64,000 nucleotides of DNA, taken from contig NZ_JAUCFJ010000002.1 in the NCBI RefSeq assembly GCF_030348505.1, positions 5,088,001 to 5,152,000 of the forward strand, given 5' to 3'. The position numbers were made by a program, and so were the translations under genes. The DNA comes from Lysinibacillus sp. G4S2 (lineage in GTDB: Bacteria; Bacillota; Bacilli; Bacillales_A; Planococcaceae). The number at the start of each line of letters is the position of its first letter. Within the stretch, counting starts at the first letter, position 1. The notes under the pieces are model-generated. The model was not told where the DNA came from. It did no database searches and saw only the letters and a list, made by a program, of their open reading frames with translations. Below are positions 9,070 through 17,454 of the stretch, in pieces.

Positions 9070-10454
9070 TAATTTGCCTCCTTCTGTTCTGTAGATGGAA
9101 CAAGTGCGAAACGCTCCCACTTACGACTTCTCCATCTAAAGTATACAATAATGGCTCGCATCCATTCATCTGCCGAAATCGCCAGCCAAATACCGACTAA
9201 GCCCCAATCTAAAACGAAAACGAACAAGTAACCGAGTGGAAGGCTCATACAAACCATCGATAAAAAACCAATTTTCACTGGAAACCTCGCATCCCCTGAG
9301 GCACGCAAAGAGTTAATAACCACGATATTCATCGTACGACCTGTCTCAAGCAGAATACTTAATGCTAGCACAGATGCTCCGATGGCTATTACCTCTGGAT
9401 CATCAGTAAAAACGTGCATAAGCTGCTTCCGGAATATAGTCACAACTACAACCATCGTTATCGTAAAGACAAAAGCTGCACGTACACTTGACCACAGCTG
9501 ATGATAAGCCTCATCCTTTTTACCAGCACCGACATAACGCCCAATAATAATAGCTGTCCCTGTACCGATTGCAATCGCAAACAAATACGTAAACATCGAA
9601 ATATTCATGGCATATTGTCTTGCTGCAAGCGTTTCTGATCCTAAATACGTTGCATAATATAAGAAGACAATCTGACAAAACTGATAAAGCACCTGCTCAA
9701 ACGCTGACGGCAAGCCTATGTTTAATATTTTTCGAACATATTCCTTAGAATACTCGAAATAATATTGTAGCTTCAATCTTACTTCCATGACTTGATACAA
9801 CAACCAGAAAAACACAAGAACTGCTAATCCACGACTTATAACTGAGGAAATAGCCGCTCCTTTTACACCTAGCTCTGGCAATCCTAAGTTACCAAAAATC
9901 AAACCGTAATTTAATACAACATGTAGAACATTCATACCTAGCGATACATACATCGTTTGCTTTGTCCTACCATGTACACGGATAATCGCCGCTAACGCAT
10001 TGATAATTGCCTGTAAAAAAATAAAACTCCCGATAATGACTAAATAGCTTTGCGCGTATTGAAGCACATCACCCTGCAAGTTCATCATCGTCATTAAATG
10101 ACTAGAACAGAAGAAAAATAAGATACTCATCATTAGTCCAACGACCAAATTCATCGTTATGGCTAAAGCAGAAATCTTCGCAGCTTCAAAAATACGCCTT
10201 GAGCCTAAATATTGTGACACAACAATAGAAGCACCATTACCTATTACTTCAAGTATTAAAATTGCAATATGAATATATTGATTGGCAGCACCAACCCCTG
10301 ATACAGCATTATCTGATAAAGCACTGAGCATAAAAGTATCAGCTAATCCCATCAACATAAATAAAAATACTTCTAAAAATATCGGCCACGTTAAATGGAA
10401 TAAACTTAACTTATTCGGCTCTCTTATATCACTTTCTCTTAATGTATCTGCCAA
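9069..10454 (-). CDS. MATE family efflux transporter
   Basis: The 461-residue protein has about twelve hydrophobic segments in two related halves, as in the MATE (NorM/DinF) superfamily, which exports drugs and cationic metabolites using Na+ or H+ gradients. Conserved pieces include GLADTFMLS near residue 36, GNGASIVVSQYLG and the second-half equivalent GTGTAIIIGRYVG. The start is a TTG at 10454 behind AGGAGAAG. It overlaps the downstream methyltransferase by one base, so the two are probably co-transcribed; a pump paired with an rRNA methyltransferase is compatible with drug resistance, but that is inference. Confidence 0.93.
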   Translation of the reverse strand: MADTLRESDIREPNKLSLFHLTWPIFLEVFLFMLMGLADTFMLSALSDNAVSGVGAANQYIHIAILILEVIGNGASIVVSQYLGSRRIFEAAKISALAITMNLVVGLMMSILFFFCSSHLMTMMNLQGDVLQYAQSYLVIIGSFIFLQAIINALAAIIRVHGRTKQTMYVSLGMNVLHVVLNYGLIFGNLGLPELGVKGAAISSVISRGLAVLVFFWLLYQVMEVRLKLQYYFEYSKEYVRKILNIGLPSAFEQVLYQFCQIVFLYYATYLGSETLAARQYAMNISMFTYLFAIAIGTGTAIIIGRYVGAGKKDEAYHQLWSSVRAAFVFTITMVVVVTIFRKQLMHVFTDDPEVIAIGASVLALSILLETGRTMNIVVINSLRASGDARFPVKIGFLSMVCMSLPLGYLFVFVLDWGLVGIWLAISADEWMRAIIVYFRWRSRKWERFALVPSTEQKEAN

Positions 10455-10488
10455 TACTTTTCACTTCTCCTATACATTTATAAAAATA

Positions 10489-10933
10489 CAAGTGTGTTGA
10501 TTAATCATTTTTAAATTCAAATTAATTCAAAGAGGCTCTTCACCAAAACGTGTGGTTGATTTCCATTCCGACTGGGCGCTTTGTTGCTGACGCTACGCTT
10601 TCGCACAGATAAAACATTTGCCGCTGACGCTTCGCTTTCGCGCAGAGCAGAGCTTCCTGGGGGCGTCCGATGAGCCGCTTAGGCCTACACGATGTAGGTC
10701 ACGAAGGCGTTATCACAGGATGTGATGTTTTTAGCCTTCGTTCCTCTACCTGCTCGCTCCAGGGTCTCATCTGTGACGCTGATCCCCAAGGAGTCGCCCA
10801 GCCTCCACTCCAATCAACTAAAATACAGCGTATATATTTTAAAAAATGTCATCCACAACTTTTAGTGATGAGCCAACAAAAAATCCTTTTATCACTCAAT
10901 ACTAAACCTATTTTTTCCTTATCAACACGTCTG
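10489..10933. mobile_element. Family A repeat with a family B interior (A2/B1 chimera), 9-bp TSD
   Basis: Outer ends CAAGTGTGTTGATTA and TTATCAACACGTCTG are family A terminal repeats in reverse orientation and are flanked by a perfect 9-bp duplication ATAAAAATA (10480-10488 and 10934-10942). Both A arms are recognisable. Between about 10535 and 10874 the inside is a complete family B element with GGCTCTTCACCAAAACGTGT at one end and TCATCCACAACTTTTAGTGA at the other. No B-type target duplication is visible at the inner junctions, so a swap of interior by recombination fits better than simple insertion. It holds two copies of the 36-bp array module. Confidence 0.85.
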
Positions 10934-11035
10934 ATAAAAATATATAGTATCTTATCATAGTTTTTTAGACTGTAAAGAGTTTTATAATGAATCATCAAAA
11001 AGATTATGCAAAGCTAGTATATTACCATAAAAAAT

Positions 11036-11061
11036 CCCTCTCACAATTCTATGTGAAAGGG
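11036..11061 (-). terminator. Terminator after tyrosine phosphatase
   Basis: CCCTTTCACAT and GTGAGAGGG form a stem on the minus strand, followed by ATTTTTT, just past the stop at 11069. Confidence 0.75.
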
Positions 11062-11068
11062 TTTCCTA

Positions 11069-11836
11069 TCATGTTAAGCAATGTGTTTGTAATTGCTCGC
11101 GCTTTTCTTTTGTTAGACCAAACTCTTGCTCTAAAAATGCGGTCTTAGAACCATATTTGTTATCCATTGCATCAAATGCTGCTTGTAAATAATCCTCACG
11201 GGCAGACATTAATGCATAAAATTGCTGTAATTCTCGATCGCTATAGTCTTGCTGAATTGCTTGGGCCATCTTTTCTACCAAGGGACGTAAATGTATATTT
11301 GTATTTAAATAGTCCGCCATGATTGTTTCCTCAGGTACATCTAAAGCGAGTAAAATAAGTGCACCGCCGATACCTGTTCGATCCTTCCCTACTGCACAAT
11401 GATGTACAAGCCCTAAATTTTCAGGGTTTTGAATCGTTACCATTAACTCCTTAAACGAAGCATTATTAAAAGGCATTTGAGCATAAAATTCTCGGAACAT
11501 CTCTGGACTTACAACCTTATAAAAATCTTTTCCTCCGGCATTTGTAGGCATCTCGAAAGCGTGATTGCCCTTTGCCGGTATTTGAATATATTTAGCATGT
11601 GGGAATACCGGATTAGGATTGTTTTGCGCTTCATGGTTATCACGATAATCAAAAATTGTTTGGACACCTAGCGTTTCAAAAAGCTTCTTGTCTGCTATCG
11701 TCATTTTGCCAAGCGCCGCTGAACGATAAAACAAGCCATCCTTTACAGAACGCCCATCTCTTGACTTATATCCACCCATATCACGAAAATTATGAACAGC
11801 CTCAAACGGAATAATCTTCATATCAAATTGTTTCAT
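11069..11836 (-). CDS. Tyrosine-protein phosphatase (IphP/Y_phosphatase3 type)
   Basis: The 255-residue protein carries the dual-specificity-like signature HCAVGKDRTG, with nucleophile Cys147 and Arg153, and the family N-terminal block NFRDMGGY (residues 16-23) followed by LFYRSAALGKMT. This matches PF13350-type bacterial phosphatases that act on phosphotyrosine and sometimes phosphoinositides. There is no signal peptide, so it is probably cytoplasmic. The ATG is placed well behind GGGAGGTGG. It is a single gene with its own terminator. The cellular substrate is unknown. Confidence 0.92.
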   Translation of the reverse strand: MKQFDMKIIPFEAVHNFRDMGGYKSRDGRSVKDGLFYRSAALGKMTIADKKLFETLGVQTIFDYRDNHEAQNNPNPVFPHAKYIQIPAKGNHAFEMPTNAGGKDFYKVVSPEMFREFYAQMPFNNASFKELMVTIQNPENLGLVHHCAVGKDRTGIGGALILLALDVPEETIMADYLNTNIHLRPLVEKMAQAIQQDYSDRELQQFYALMSAREDYLQAAFDAMDNKYGSKTAFLEQEFGLTKEKREQLQTHCLT

Positions 11837-11991
11837 TCACTGCCACCTCCCTCTGTTAGCAAGCTTCCTTATCTTTATTCTATAGAACAATTCGATATAA
11901 TACCAATTTTCACACTAGGAAATGTAGTCACTCCCCCTTTTTATCAGTTACTTTGATGGTTATATCCGTCAGTTTGGATACAATCAAAAAA

Positions 11992-12015
11992 AGCTGCCCT
12001 TGATGAAGGACAGCT
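11992..12015 (-). terminator. Terminator after the cobalamin operon
   Basis: AGCTGTCCTT and AAGGGCAGCT form a strong hairpin followed by TTTTTTTG on the minus strand, 17-40 bases past the BtuF-like stop. Confidence 0.85.
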
Positions 12016-12031
12016 CTAAAATCAATATAAA

Positions 12032-12988
12032 TTATTTAAAAAGCTCAGGATATACCGCTTTTGCTATTAGCTCAACAGCTTCACCAATACGTGGACCTGG
12101 ACGGTTTGAGATATCAGGATCTATAAAATAAACCGCTTTATTTTGAATCGCTGTAATTGAATTCCATCCACCACGTGCAAGAATTTCTGCTGCTGAGTTT
12201 TCCGTATTCACTGTTGTTAAAATCACTTCTGGATTTTTCGCAATGACATCTTCCTCAGATACCTTTTGCCAGCTTTCGAGATCAGCAAATACATTTTTCA
12301 CGTTTGCAGCATTTAAAATCTCTTGTTGGAATGTACCAGAACCAGTTGTATATATATCTGGCTTTGGACTAATTTCTAAATAAATATTTTTTGCTTTTAC
12401 ATCTTTTACTTTTGCTTGGACTTCAGCAATTTTAGCTTTAATATCTTCATTTAACTTTTCACCTTTGTCTTCTATCCCCATAACAGATGCAACTTGTTGG
12501 ATATCACCGTAAACATCATCAAATGAAGTAGCCGATTTAATGGCAAAAACTTTAATTCCTGCATCTTCAAGAACTTTTAGAGCATTTAAGTTTTCATCAT
12601 CACTACCAGTTGTATAAGCAATAACTACATCTGGCTTTAACGCTAAAATACGCTCACTATTGAATGTTGTAGAACTTGACACACGCTCAATTTTTTTTGC
12701 TTCTTCTGGATACGTATCAAACTCAGTTGCACCAACGATTTTGTCGCCAACGCCTAGTGCAAATAATATTTCTGTATTACTTGGTTGTAATGAAACAATA
12801 GTTTTAGGCACTGCATTAAACTCTACTTCTACACCACGATCATCCTTAACTTTATAACTTGTTTTCTCAACTTGTTGATCTTCTTTAGAAACAGTCTCTT
12901 TATTAGTATCTTCTTTCGCGCCACAGCCAACTAATACGAAGGCCAGCATCAGCACAGAAAGCCATTGTAGCTTAAACATTTTCTTCAT
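12032..12988 (-). CDS. BtuF-like ABC transporter substrate-binding lipoprotein
   Basis: The 318-residue protein has a lipoprotein signal ending LVGC (lipid-anchored Cys22) and a periplasmic-binding-protein type III fold typical of vitamin B12 and siderophore receptors. Characteristic blocks are VPKTIVSLQPSNTEILFALG, LKPDVVIAYT and ISNRPGPRIGEAVELIAK. The cobalamin riboswitch ahead of the operon argues for cobalamin or cobamide as substrate rather than an iron chelate. It starts one base after the stop of the PduO-like gene (TGAAATG), so the two are co-translated. No permease or ATPase partner is in the operon, so it presumably shares one encoded elsewhere. Confidence 0.9.
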   Translation of the reverse strand: MKKMFKLQWLSVLMLAFVLVGCGAKEDTNKETVSKEDQQVEKTSYKVKDDRGVEVEFNAVPKTIVSLQPSNTEILFALGVGDKIVGATEFDTYPEEAKKIERVSSSTTFNSERILALKPDVVIAYTTGSDDENLNALKVLEDAGIKVFAIKSATSFDDVYGDIQQVASVMGIEDKGEKLNEDIKAKIAEVQAKVKDVKAKNIYLEISPKPDIYTTGSGTFQQEILNAANVKNVFADLESWQKVSEEDVIAKNPEVILTTVNTENSAAEILARGGWNSITAIQNKAVYFIDPDISNRPGPRIGEAVELIAKAVYPELFK

Positions 12989-12989
12989 T

Positions 12990-13556
12990 TCATTGATTCT
13001 CCTTTTTCTTTTTCATCGGGTATGACTTACTTATAAACGGTATTTCAGCAATACCAGCGTGTTGATTCGTATAGACGGCCATTACAAAAAATACATTGGC
13101 TAGCAACCCTAAATAATCAAAGAGAATAGCTGGTACTTCCCGTTCTTCAGACACTTTGTGCAAAATGCGATATGACTTTTTCGCCTCGCTACGGCATAAA
13201 TGTAATGCTGCAGCAGCCTCTGTTCCTTGAGGTAATACAAAACTTTGTATTTCCCCCTTTACATGACTAACATAGAAATCATAACGATTACTTAGCCAAG
13301 TCAAATCATCTTCAGTTACCGCTAATTTACCTCGTACTGAGCCATTTACATGGTAAGCCAATGGCAAAATAGCTAGCAAATCATCGGCTACTACCTCTAC
13401 CGTCTCTTTTTTCACCGCTACTAAAGCGGCCCCAATATGTGTTGTAAGGCTATCCGTTCGAATTTCAAAATCTACTGTCGATGCCTTTTCACGCATAAAT
13501 GGATAGCAAGAATAACGTGCATCTTTTTTCAAGTCTAAGTCCCCGCTTTCCTTCAT
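12990..13556 (-). CDS. PduO-type ATP:cobalamin adenosyltransferase, divergent
   Basis: The 188-residue protein shares the second half of PduO-type adenosyltransferases, with FVLPQGTEAAAALHLCRSEA matching the family's LPGGT..AA.LH.AR block, and a C-terminal YLGLLANVFFVMAVYTN like the usual YLNRLSDLLFVLAR. Such enzymes attach adenosyl to cob(I)alamin. The N-terminal nucleotide-binding loop normally read as TRxGDxGxT is not recognisable, so it may be divergent or altered in activity. It is the first gene behind the cobalamin riboswitch and is followed by a B12-type binding lipoprotein, which supports a cobalamin role. The start codon is not certain, because no strong ribosome site precedes 13556. 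Confidence 0.68.
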   Translation of the reverse strand: MKESGDLDLKKDARYSCYPFMREKASTVDFEIRTDSLTTHIGAALVAVKKETVEVVADDLLAILPLAYHVNGSVRGKLAVTEDDLTWLSNRYDFYVSHVKGEIQSFVLPQGTEAAAALHLCRSEAKKSYRILHKVSEEREVPAILFDYLGLLANVFFVMAVYTNQHAGIAEIPFISKSYPMKKKKENQ

Positions 13557-13629
13557 GAAAAATTCTTACTTTATAAATACCTTCCAATGCTTGTCCTATA
13601 ATTTCATCAGGTAAATTATAAGTGTACAT

Positions 13630-13934
13630 AAAAAAACGCCGTTCCTTCTATGGAAACGACGAAAATAACAGAGATAGTGTCGCATAGACACGACATAGCC
13701 TATGGATTTGCCGCATATTCCCCTAGCTTCCGAAGAGTATTTATACGTTCAAATAAAGGTCGGTCTCCTGGCTTGTACAGTTTAACTCCATTCGATCATG
13801 GTACGAATCATAAAACCTTCCCATCTAATATTTAGACAGTGGTATATATTTATGATACCTGTACTTACAGTTGCGGAAACAGCTTCGGTTTTTCACCGAA
13901 TTCCCGATTATGCTTGTTAACACCTTTATTTCGC
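13630..13934 (-). promoter_or_regulatory. Cobalamin (adenosylcobalamin) riboswitch with terminator
   Basis: Read on the minus strand, the region holds the aptamer landmarks in order: GGTGTTAACAAGCATAATCG, GGGAATTCGGTGAAAAACCG, CTGTTTCCGCAACTGTAAGT, GATGGGAAGG and AAGCCAGGAGACCGACC. The closing stem pairs AAATAAAGGT (5' side) with ACCTTTATTT (3' side). A hairpin CGTCGTTTCC...GGAACGGCG followed by TTTTTTT at 13630-13661 acts as the expression platform. It lies ahead of the PduO-like and BtuF-like genes, so it should switch them off when cobalamin is plentiful. Confidence 0.95.
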
Positions 13935-14058
13935 AAGAATAATTCACTTGTAAAGCAGTTTAACATATATTGATAGGAAAAAATAGCTTTGAGATAAACG
14001 GAAAACAAAGGAATTCGAACAATAGTAAGCCATTTTTCTACATAGCTATACAAAATCT

Positions 14059-14484
14059 CAGGCGTGTTGATTAGGAAAAAATAGGTTTATTATTGATCGA
14101 TGAAAGGGTTTTTCTTGTTGCTATTTAGTGTCGAGACCCAAAACAGAATCGCTAAAGCTACTTTCGTTCGTTTTATAGGCATACTTTGAAGATTTATCGA
14201 AACAAAATCGCTCATTATCGAAACTTTTTGAGCTTTTATCGAAACAAAATCTCATTTTATCGAAACTATTTGGGCTTTTATCGAAAAACAAGCTCTTTCT
14301 ATCAAAGAAATCAACCACATGTTATTATGAAGAGCTTGTAGCGTAGGGCTACTCGATGCTCGTTCGCAGAAAGCCTTACTCTGTGCGAAAGCGAAGCGTC
14401 AGCGACAAAGCGAGTAGCCCGTAGCGGAAATCAGATCCTTCTAATTTAATTAGGGTGGATAAAAATGGTTAATCAACACACCTG
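14059..14484. mobile_element. Family A repeat with 21-bp periodic array inside (A4)
   Basis: The ends CAGGCGTGTTGATTA (14059-14073) and TAATCAACACACCTG (14470-14484) are family A terminal repeats. The flanks ACAAAATCT (14050-14058) and ACAAAATCA (14485-14493) form a 9-bp target duplication with one mismatch at its last base. Next to the left end is the usual arm GGAAAAAATAGGTTTATTAT. On the right is the GC-rich core with one TCTGTGCGAAAGCGAAGCGT module and GCGAGTAGCCCGTAGCGGAA. Between arm and core lies an extra segment that carries a 21-bp periodic array. At 426 bp it is longer than the 258-bp copy at 17154. Confidence 0.88.
14194..14284. repeat. 21-bp periodic array, five units (R1)
   Basis: TTATCGA occurs at 14194, 14215, 14236, 14257 and 14278, exactly 21 bp apart each time. 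Units 1 and 3 share a tail like AACAAAATCxCTCA and units 2 and 4 share AACTxTTTGxGCTT, so a 42-bp dimer was probably duplicated. A minus-strand frame at 14121-14318 is open only because 21 is a multiple of three. Confidence 0.9.
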
Positions 14485-14670
14485 ACAAAATCATTCTCTA
14501 TTCTGAATTCACGAGATTTAAAAATGAAGATCTTTACAAAAATATGTACTTGATTGCACATTCCGCTGCGGAAGGACGTGTAAACGTAGTCTGATTCTCC
14601 CTCTACTCATATGCTTTCATCAACCAACTTTTTAATCAAAAACGGATTTTAGTATTGATTCAAGGTTATT

Positions 14671-15216
14671 TTATAGGATTTTTTCAATCGCTTGTTCAAT
14701 ATCAAGCTGTGAATCTGTAGGTTCAAAGCGGGCAACTGTTTTACCATTTGTATCTATTAAAAATTTCGTAAAGTTCCAGCGAATATTACGACCATCTAAA
14801 AAACTAGGCGCAATTTGGATAATTGCTTCTGCTAACATTTTTTCCTGCATACTTGCCTTGCCAAATTCGCGATAATCTATCTCGTGCTTTAAATAATTGA
14901 ATAATGGGTGTGTTGCATCTCCATTTACCTGCACCAATTCAAAAATTGGGAATGTTACACCATAGTTGATTTTACAAAGGTGTGTAGTTTGTTCGCCATC
15001 TTCAGGATTTTGATTATCAAATTGATCACAAGGAAAACCTAATACGACGAAATTATCTTTCCCATATTTGTCATACATTTTTTGTAAGTCTTCGAATTGA
15101 TATGTAAAACGACACTTGTTTGCTGTATTAACAATTAACAGCGTTTTCCCTCGATAAGTTTCCATTGATAATATTTCACCATTTGGCTTCTTTACTAAAT
15201 AATTATAAATGCTCAT
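14671..15216 (-). CDS. Glutathione peroxidase family thiol peroxidase
   Basis: The 181-residue protein reduces hydroperoxides with a thioredoxin-fold active site. Cys35 in the context NTANKCRFTYQ is the peroxidatic residue; Gln65 in FPCDQF and Trp147-Asn148 in RWNFTKFLID complete the usual Cys-Gln-Trp-Asn set. The usual KCGFT is KCRFT here. In Bacilli such Cys-type enzymes (BsaA) generally work with thioredoxin rather than glutathione. The ATG has AAAGGAG seven bases upstream. It lies alone, between two family A repeats at 14059-14484 and 15249-15384. Confidence 0.9.
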   Translation of the reverse strand: MSIYNYLVKKPNGEILSMETYRGKTLLIVNTANKCRFTYQFEDLQKMYDKYGKDNFVVLGFPCDQFDNQNPEDGEQTTHLCKINYGVTFPIFELVQVNGDATHPLFNYLKHEIDYREFGKASMQEKMLAEAIIQIAPSFLDGRNIRWNFTKFLIDTNGKTVARFEPTDSQLDIEQAIEKIL

Positions 15217-15248
15217 TGTTTAACTCCTTTTATTTTTTCATATATTAT

Positions 15249-15384
15249 GAGGTGTGTTGATTAATCATGTTAGAAGACAATATTTTCCGCTAAGGGCATC
15301 GACATACATTAGCAAAATTTTAACAAAAAAAAATCCTATTACCGGTCAAGAATAAACCTATTTTTCCCTGCCCAACACGCCTGG
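15249..15384. mobile_element. Short family A derivative with 9-bp TSD (A5)
   Basis: The ends GAGGTGTGTTGATTA and CCCAACACGCCTGG match family A terminal repeats in reverse orientation. The flanks ATATATTAT (15240-15248 and 15385-15393) are a perfect 9-bp duplication. The A arm with AATAAACCTATTTTTCCCTG is kept but the GC-rich core is gone, so only 136 bp remain. Confidence 0.82.
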
Positions 15385-15449
15385 ATATATTATAAACTAT
15401 TTCTCTATTAATGAAAGAATTTTCACAAAAAATAGCCATTCCACGAATT

Positions 15450-15998
15450 TTAATGGATGGCTTTCCTATATCTTCTTTTGCATTTAACATCTTGTTCTTC
15501 CTCAATTAAACGCTCCGCAATTTTTAGTAGCTTCGGGTCTTTCGTCTCATCAAATAGCTTTTTAAAAGATAAAATAATATCATAGCGCATTAATTTCGGA
15601 TTCTTTTCGTCTAAGCATGTTTGGAATCTTTTTGCCAAATATGAAACGACTAAATCTCTTTGTACCTGCCCTGCTACACCTATTTTCCAAATTGCCTGCA
15701 AAGTATGTCTCGCAGTTTCTGTTTTTTCATCATATGTCACTGCCCAAATCTTCAAGAAGTCTTCTAATACTCTCTCTTCCGGATCACTTTTCGCTGCTAA
15801 TGCGCATAAAAATTGTGCAGCGCTTGCACGAATATGTCCATTTTTGTATGTAAGAGCTTTAACAAGCTGTTCCCAAACTGCATATGTCCAATCAACTGGT
15901 TCCTCCATTATTTTCATCAATTCTTCGTAAGATTCATATTGAATATCGCGATCACGCTCTGTTAAATTACTAAAAAGTTGCATAATCTCTTTTTCCAT
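15450..15998 (-). CDS. HEAT-repeat-like protein of unknown function
   Basis: The 182-residue soluble protein is almost entirely predicted helix. Repeated helical pairs such as WEQLVKALTYKNGHIRASAA and LVVSYLAKRFQTCLDEKNPK look like HEAT/ARM units of about 35-40 residues. No catalytic motif or signal peptide is visible. It diverges from the YtvI-like permease gene on the other strand with about 90 bp between starts. HEAT proteins usually serve as binding scaffolds; a specific role cannot be proposed. The start ATG at 15998 is behind a weak AGGTAGGGA site. Confidence 0.7.
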   Translation of the reverse strand: MEKEIMQLFSNLTERDRDIQYESYEELMKIMEEPVDWTYAVWEQLVKALTYKNGHIRASAAQFLCALAAKSDPEERVLEDFLKIWAVTYDEKTETARHTLQAIWKIGVAGQVQRDLVVSYLAKRFQTCLDEKNPKLMRYDIILSFKKLFDETKDPKLLKIAERLIEEEQDVKCKRRYRKAIH

Positions 15999-16091
15999 GA
16001 TTCCATCCCTACCTTTATTGTTTCAGACCGTAATAATATTATAATTTTTTATGGTACACTTAACTTACTTTGCGTAAAAGAAGGTGAGTTT

Positions 16092-17150
16092 ATGAATAAA
16101 ATTAATACTAGGAAACTAATTTTTAGAATGATTATGATTATTTCTTTAATCGTAGCCGCATATTTTATTGTCCCGGTTTCCGTTCCCATAATATTAGCTG
16201 GTGTTACCGCATTTTTTTTAGAGCCAATTGTTATGTTCTTTAAACGGCGATGGAAAATGTCTCGGAAAATTGCAGTTGCCTTTATTTATATAGTGAGCGT
16301 TATTTTAATTTCTATTATTTGTTACTTTACTATTACACAACTTATGTCGCAAATAATTTTAATTTCAAAGCAAGCTCCCTATTATATTTCAAAACTATCA
16401 GAAATGTGGCTCAACATGCAAGAAAACATTTCTAAATACACAGAAGACTTTCCTCCCGAAGTAAGTACCTCGCTTCAAAATACAACAATGGATTTCATAA
16501 AGAAAATGGAAGAATCTTTTTTAAACTTCTTTAATTATACTAAAGTTACAGCCTTCTTCGCTGAAATCCCAAGCCTATTTATCAGTCTTCTCGTTTATAT
16601 GATTGCTCTATTTCTATTTATGCTAGATTTGCCCAAGTTAAAACAGATTACTTATAAATATTTAAAGCCTAGTACTGCAAATAAATTGAAAATCGTCTTG
16701 AATCGTTTAAAGGGTGCTATTTTCGGCTATATGAAGGCACATCTACTCGTTAGCTTTGTTATTGGAGGCGTCACACTTATTGGCCTCCTACTAATCCAAC
16801 CAAAATATGCAATAACGATGACCATCATTATATGGCTAATTGATATTATTCCTTTCCTCGGCTCTATTATTATTTTAGCGCCATGGGGGCTTTATCACCT
16901 ATTGGTAGGAAATATATCTATTGCTGTAAAATTATTCATCCTAGCTGCTATTTTACTCATTATTCGTCGAGTAGTCGAGCCTAAATTAATGGGTGACCAT
17001 ATCGGTTTATCAACTTTACCTACATTAATTGCAATGTTTATTGGTCTTCAGTTATTTGGTGTGATCGGTTTACTCGCAGGTCCTTTTGTCATTATTTTCT
17101 TTATTGCATTAAAAGAAACAGGTATTATCAAGCTGAATTTTAAAATATAG
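16092..17150 (+). CDS. AI-2E family transporter, YtvI-like
   Basis: The 352-residue integral membrane protein has about seven to eight hydrophobic segments and the family's C-terminal block WLIDIIPFLGSIIILAPWG followed by VVEPKLMGDHIGLSTLPTLI. The sequence resembles sporulation-associated YtvI more than the AI-2E exporter TqsA; the assignment to YtvI is from general memory of the family. The ATG at 16092 has AAGGTGAG three to four bases ahead of its leader, so the longer open frame from 15978 is not used. A family A repeat inserted directly at its stop codon: the 9-bp duplication ATATAGCAT includes the TAG. Confidence 0.85.
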   Translation: MNKINTRKLIFRMIMIISLIVAAYFIVPVSVPIILAGVTAFFLEPIVMFFKRRWKMSRKIAVAFIYIVSVILISIICYFTITQLMSQIILISKQAPYYISKLSEMWLNMQENISKYTEDFPPEVSTSLQNTTMDFIKKMEESFLNFFNYTKVTAFFAEIPSLFISLLVYMIALFLFMLDLPKLKQITYKYLKPSTANKLKIVLNRLKGAIFGYMKAHLLVSFVIGGVTLIGLLLIQPKYAITMTIIIWLIDIIPFLGSIIILAPWGLYHLLVGNISIAVKLFILAAILLIIRRVVEPKLMGDHIGLSTLPTLIAMFIGLQLFGVIGLLAGPFVIIFFIALKETGIIKLNFKI

Positions 17151-17153
17151 CAT

Positions 17154-17411
17154 CAGGCGTGTTGATTAGGAAAAAAATAGGTTTATTATTGAGTGGTAAA
17201 AGGATTTTTTCGTTACCACTTTGCCAATATTTTTCCATTTTAACTGATTGTAGCGTAGGGCTACTCGACTCCCGCGGGAAAGCGAGACAGACGAGACCCT
17301 ACACGGAGCAGAGCGGAGGAAGCGGCTCGACGCTCGCCCGCAGGAAAGCGAGTAGCCCGTAGCGGAAATCAGCCTCTTTGAATGTATAAAAATGGTTAAT
17401 CAACACGCCTG
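17154..17411. mobile_element. Intact family A repeat with perfect ends and 9-bp TSD (A3)
   Basis: CAGGCGTGTTGATTA (17154-17168) and TAATCAACACGCCTG (17397-17411) are perfect 15-bp inverted ends. The flanking ATATAGCAT at 17145-17153 and 17412-17420 is a perfect 9-bp target duplication. Inside, the left arm GGAAAAAAATAGGTTTATTA leads to a GC-rich core whose ends are themselves inverted (GTAGGGCTACTCG and CGAGTAGCCCGTA). There is no open frame of note, so it is a non-autonomous, MITE-like element. This 258-bp copy serves as the reference for the family. Confidence 0.92.
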
Positions 17412-17454
17412 ATATAGCATTTTAAATAAACACCCATTCAATCATCCCCAAACA

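Noticed and set aside
10670..10960. A 96-codon plus-strand frame
   Set aside because: It lies within the A2/B1 repeat, and a similar frame appears in another B copy (50972-51196) at the same place, as expected for repeat DNA.
14121..14318. A 65-codon minus-strand frame with FDK repeats
   Set aside because: It reads through the 21-bp array in a mobile element, with no ribosome site and no conserved protein features.
15320..15505. A 61-codon minus-strand frame near the HEAT-like gene
   Set aside because: It overlaps repeat A5 and the end of the real gene in another frame, with no ribosome site.
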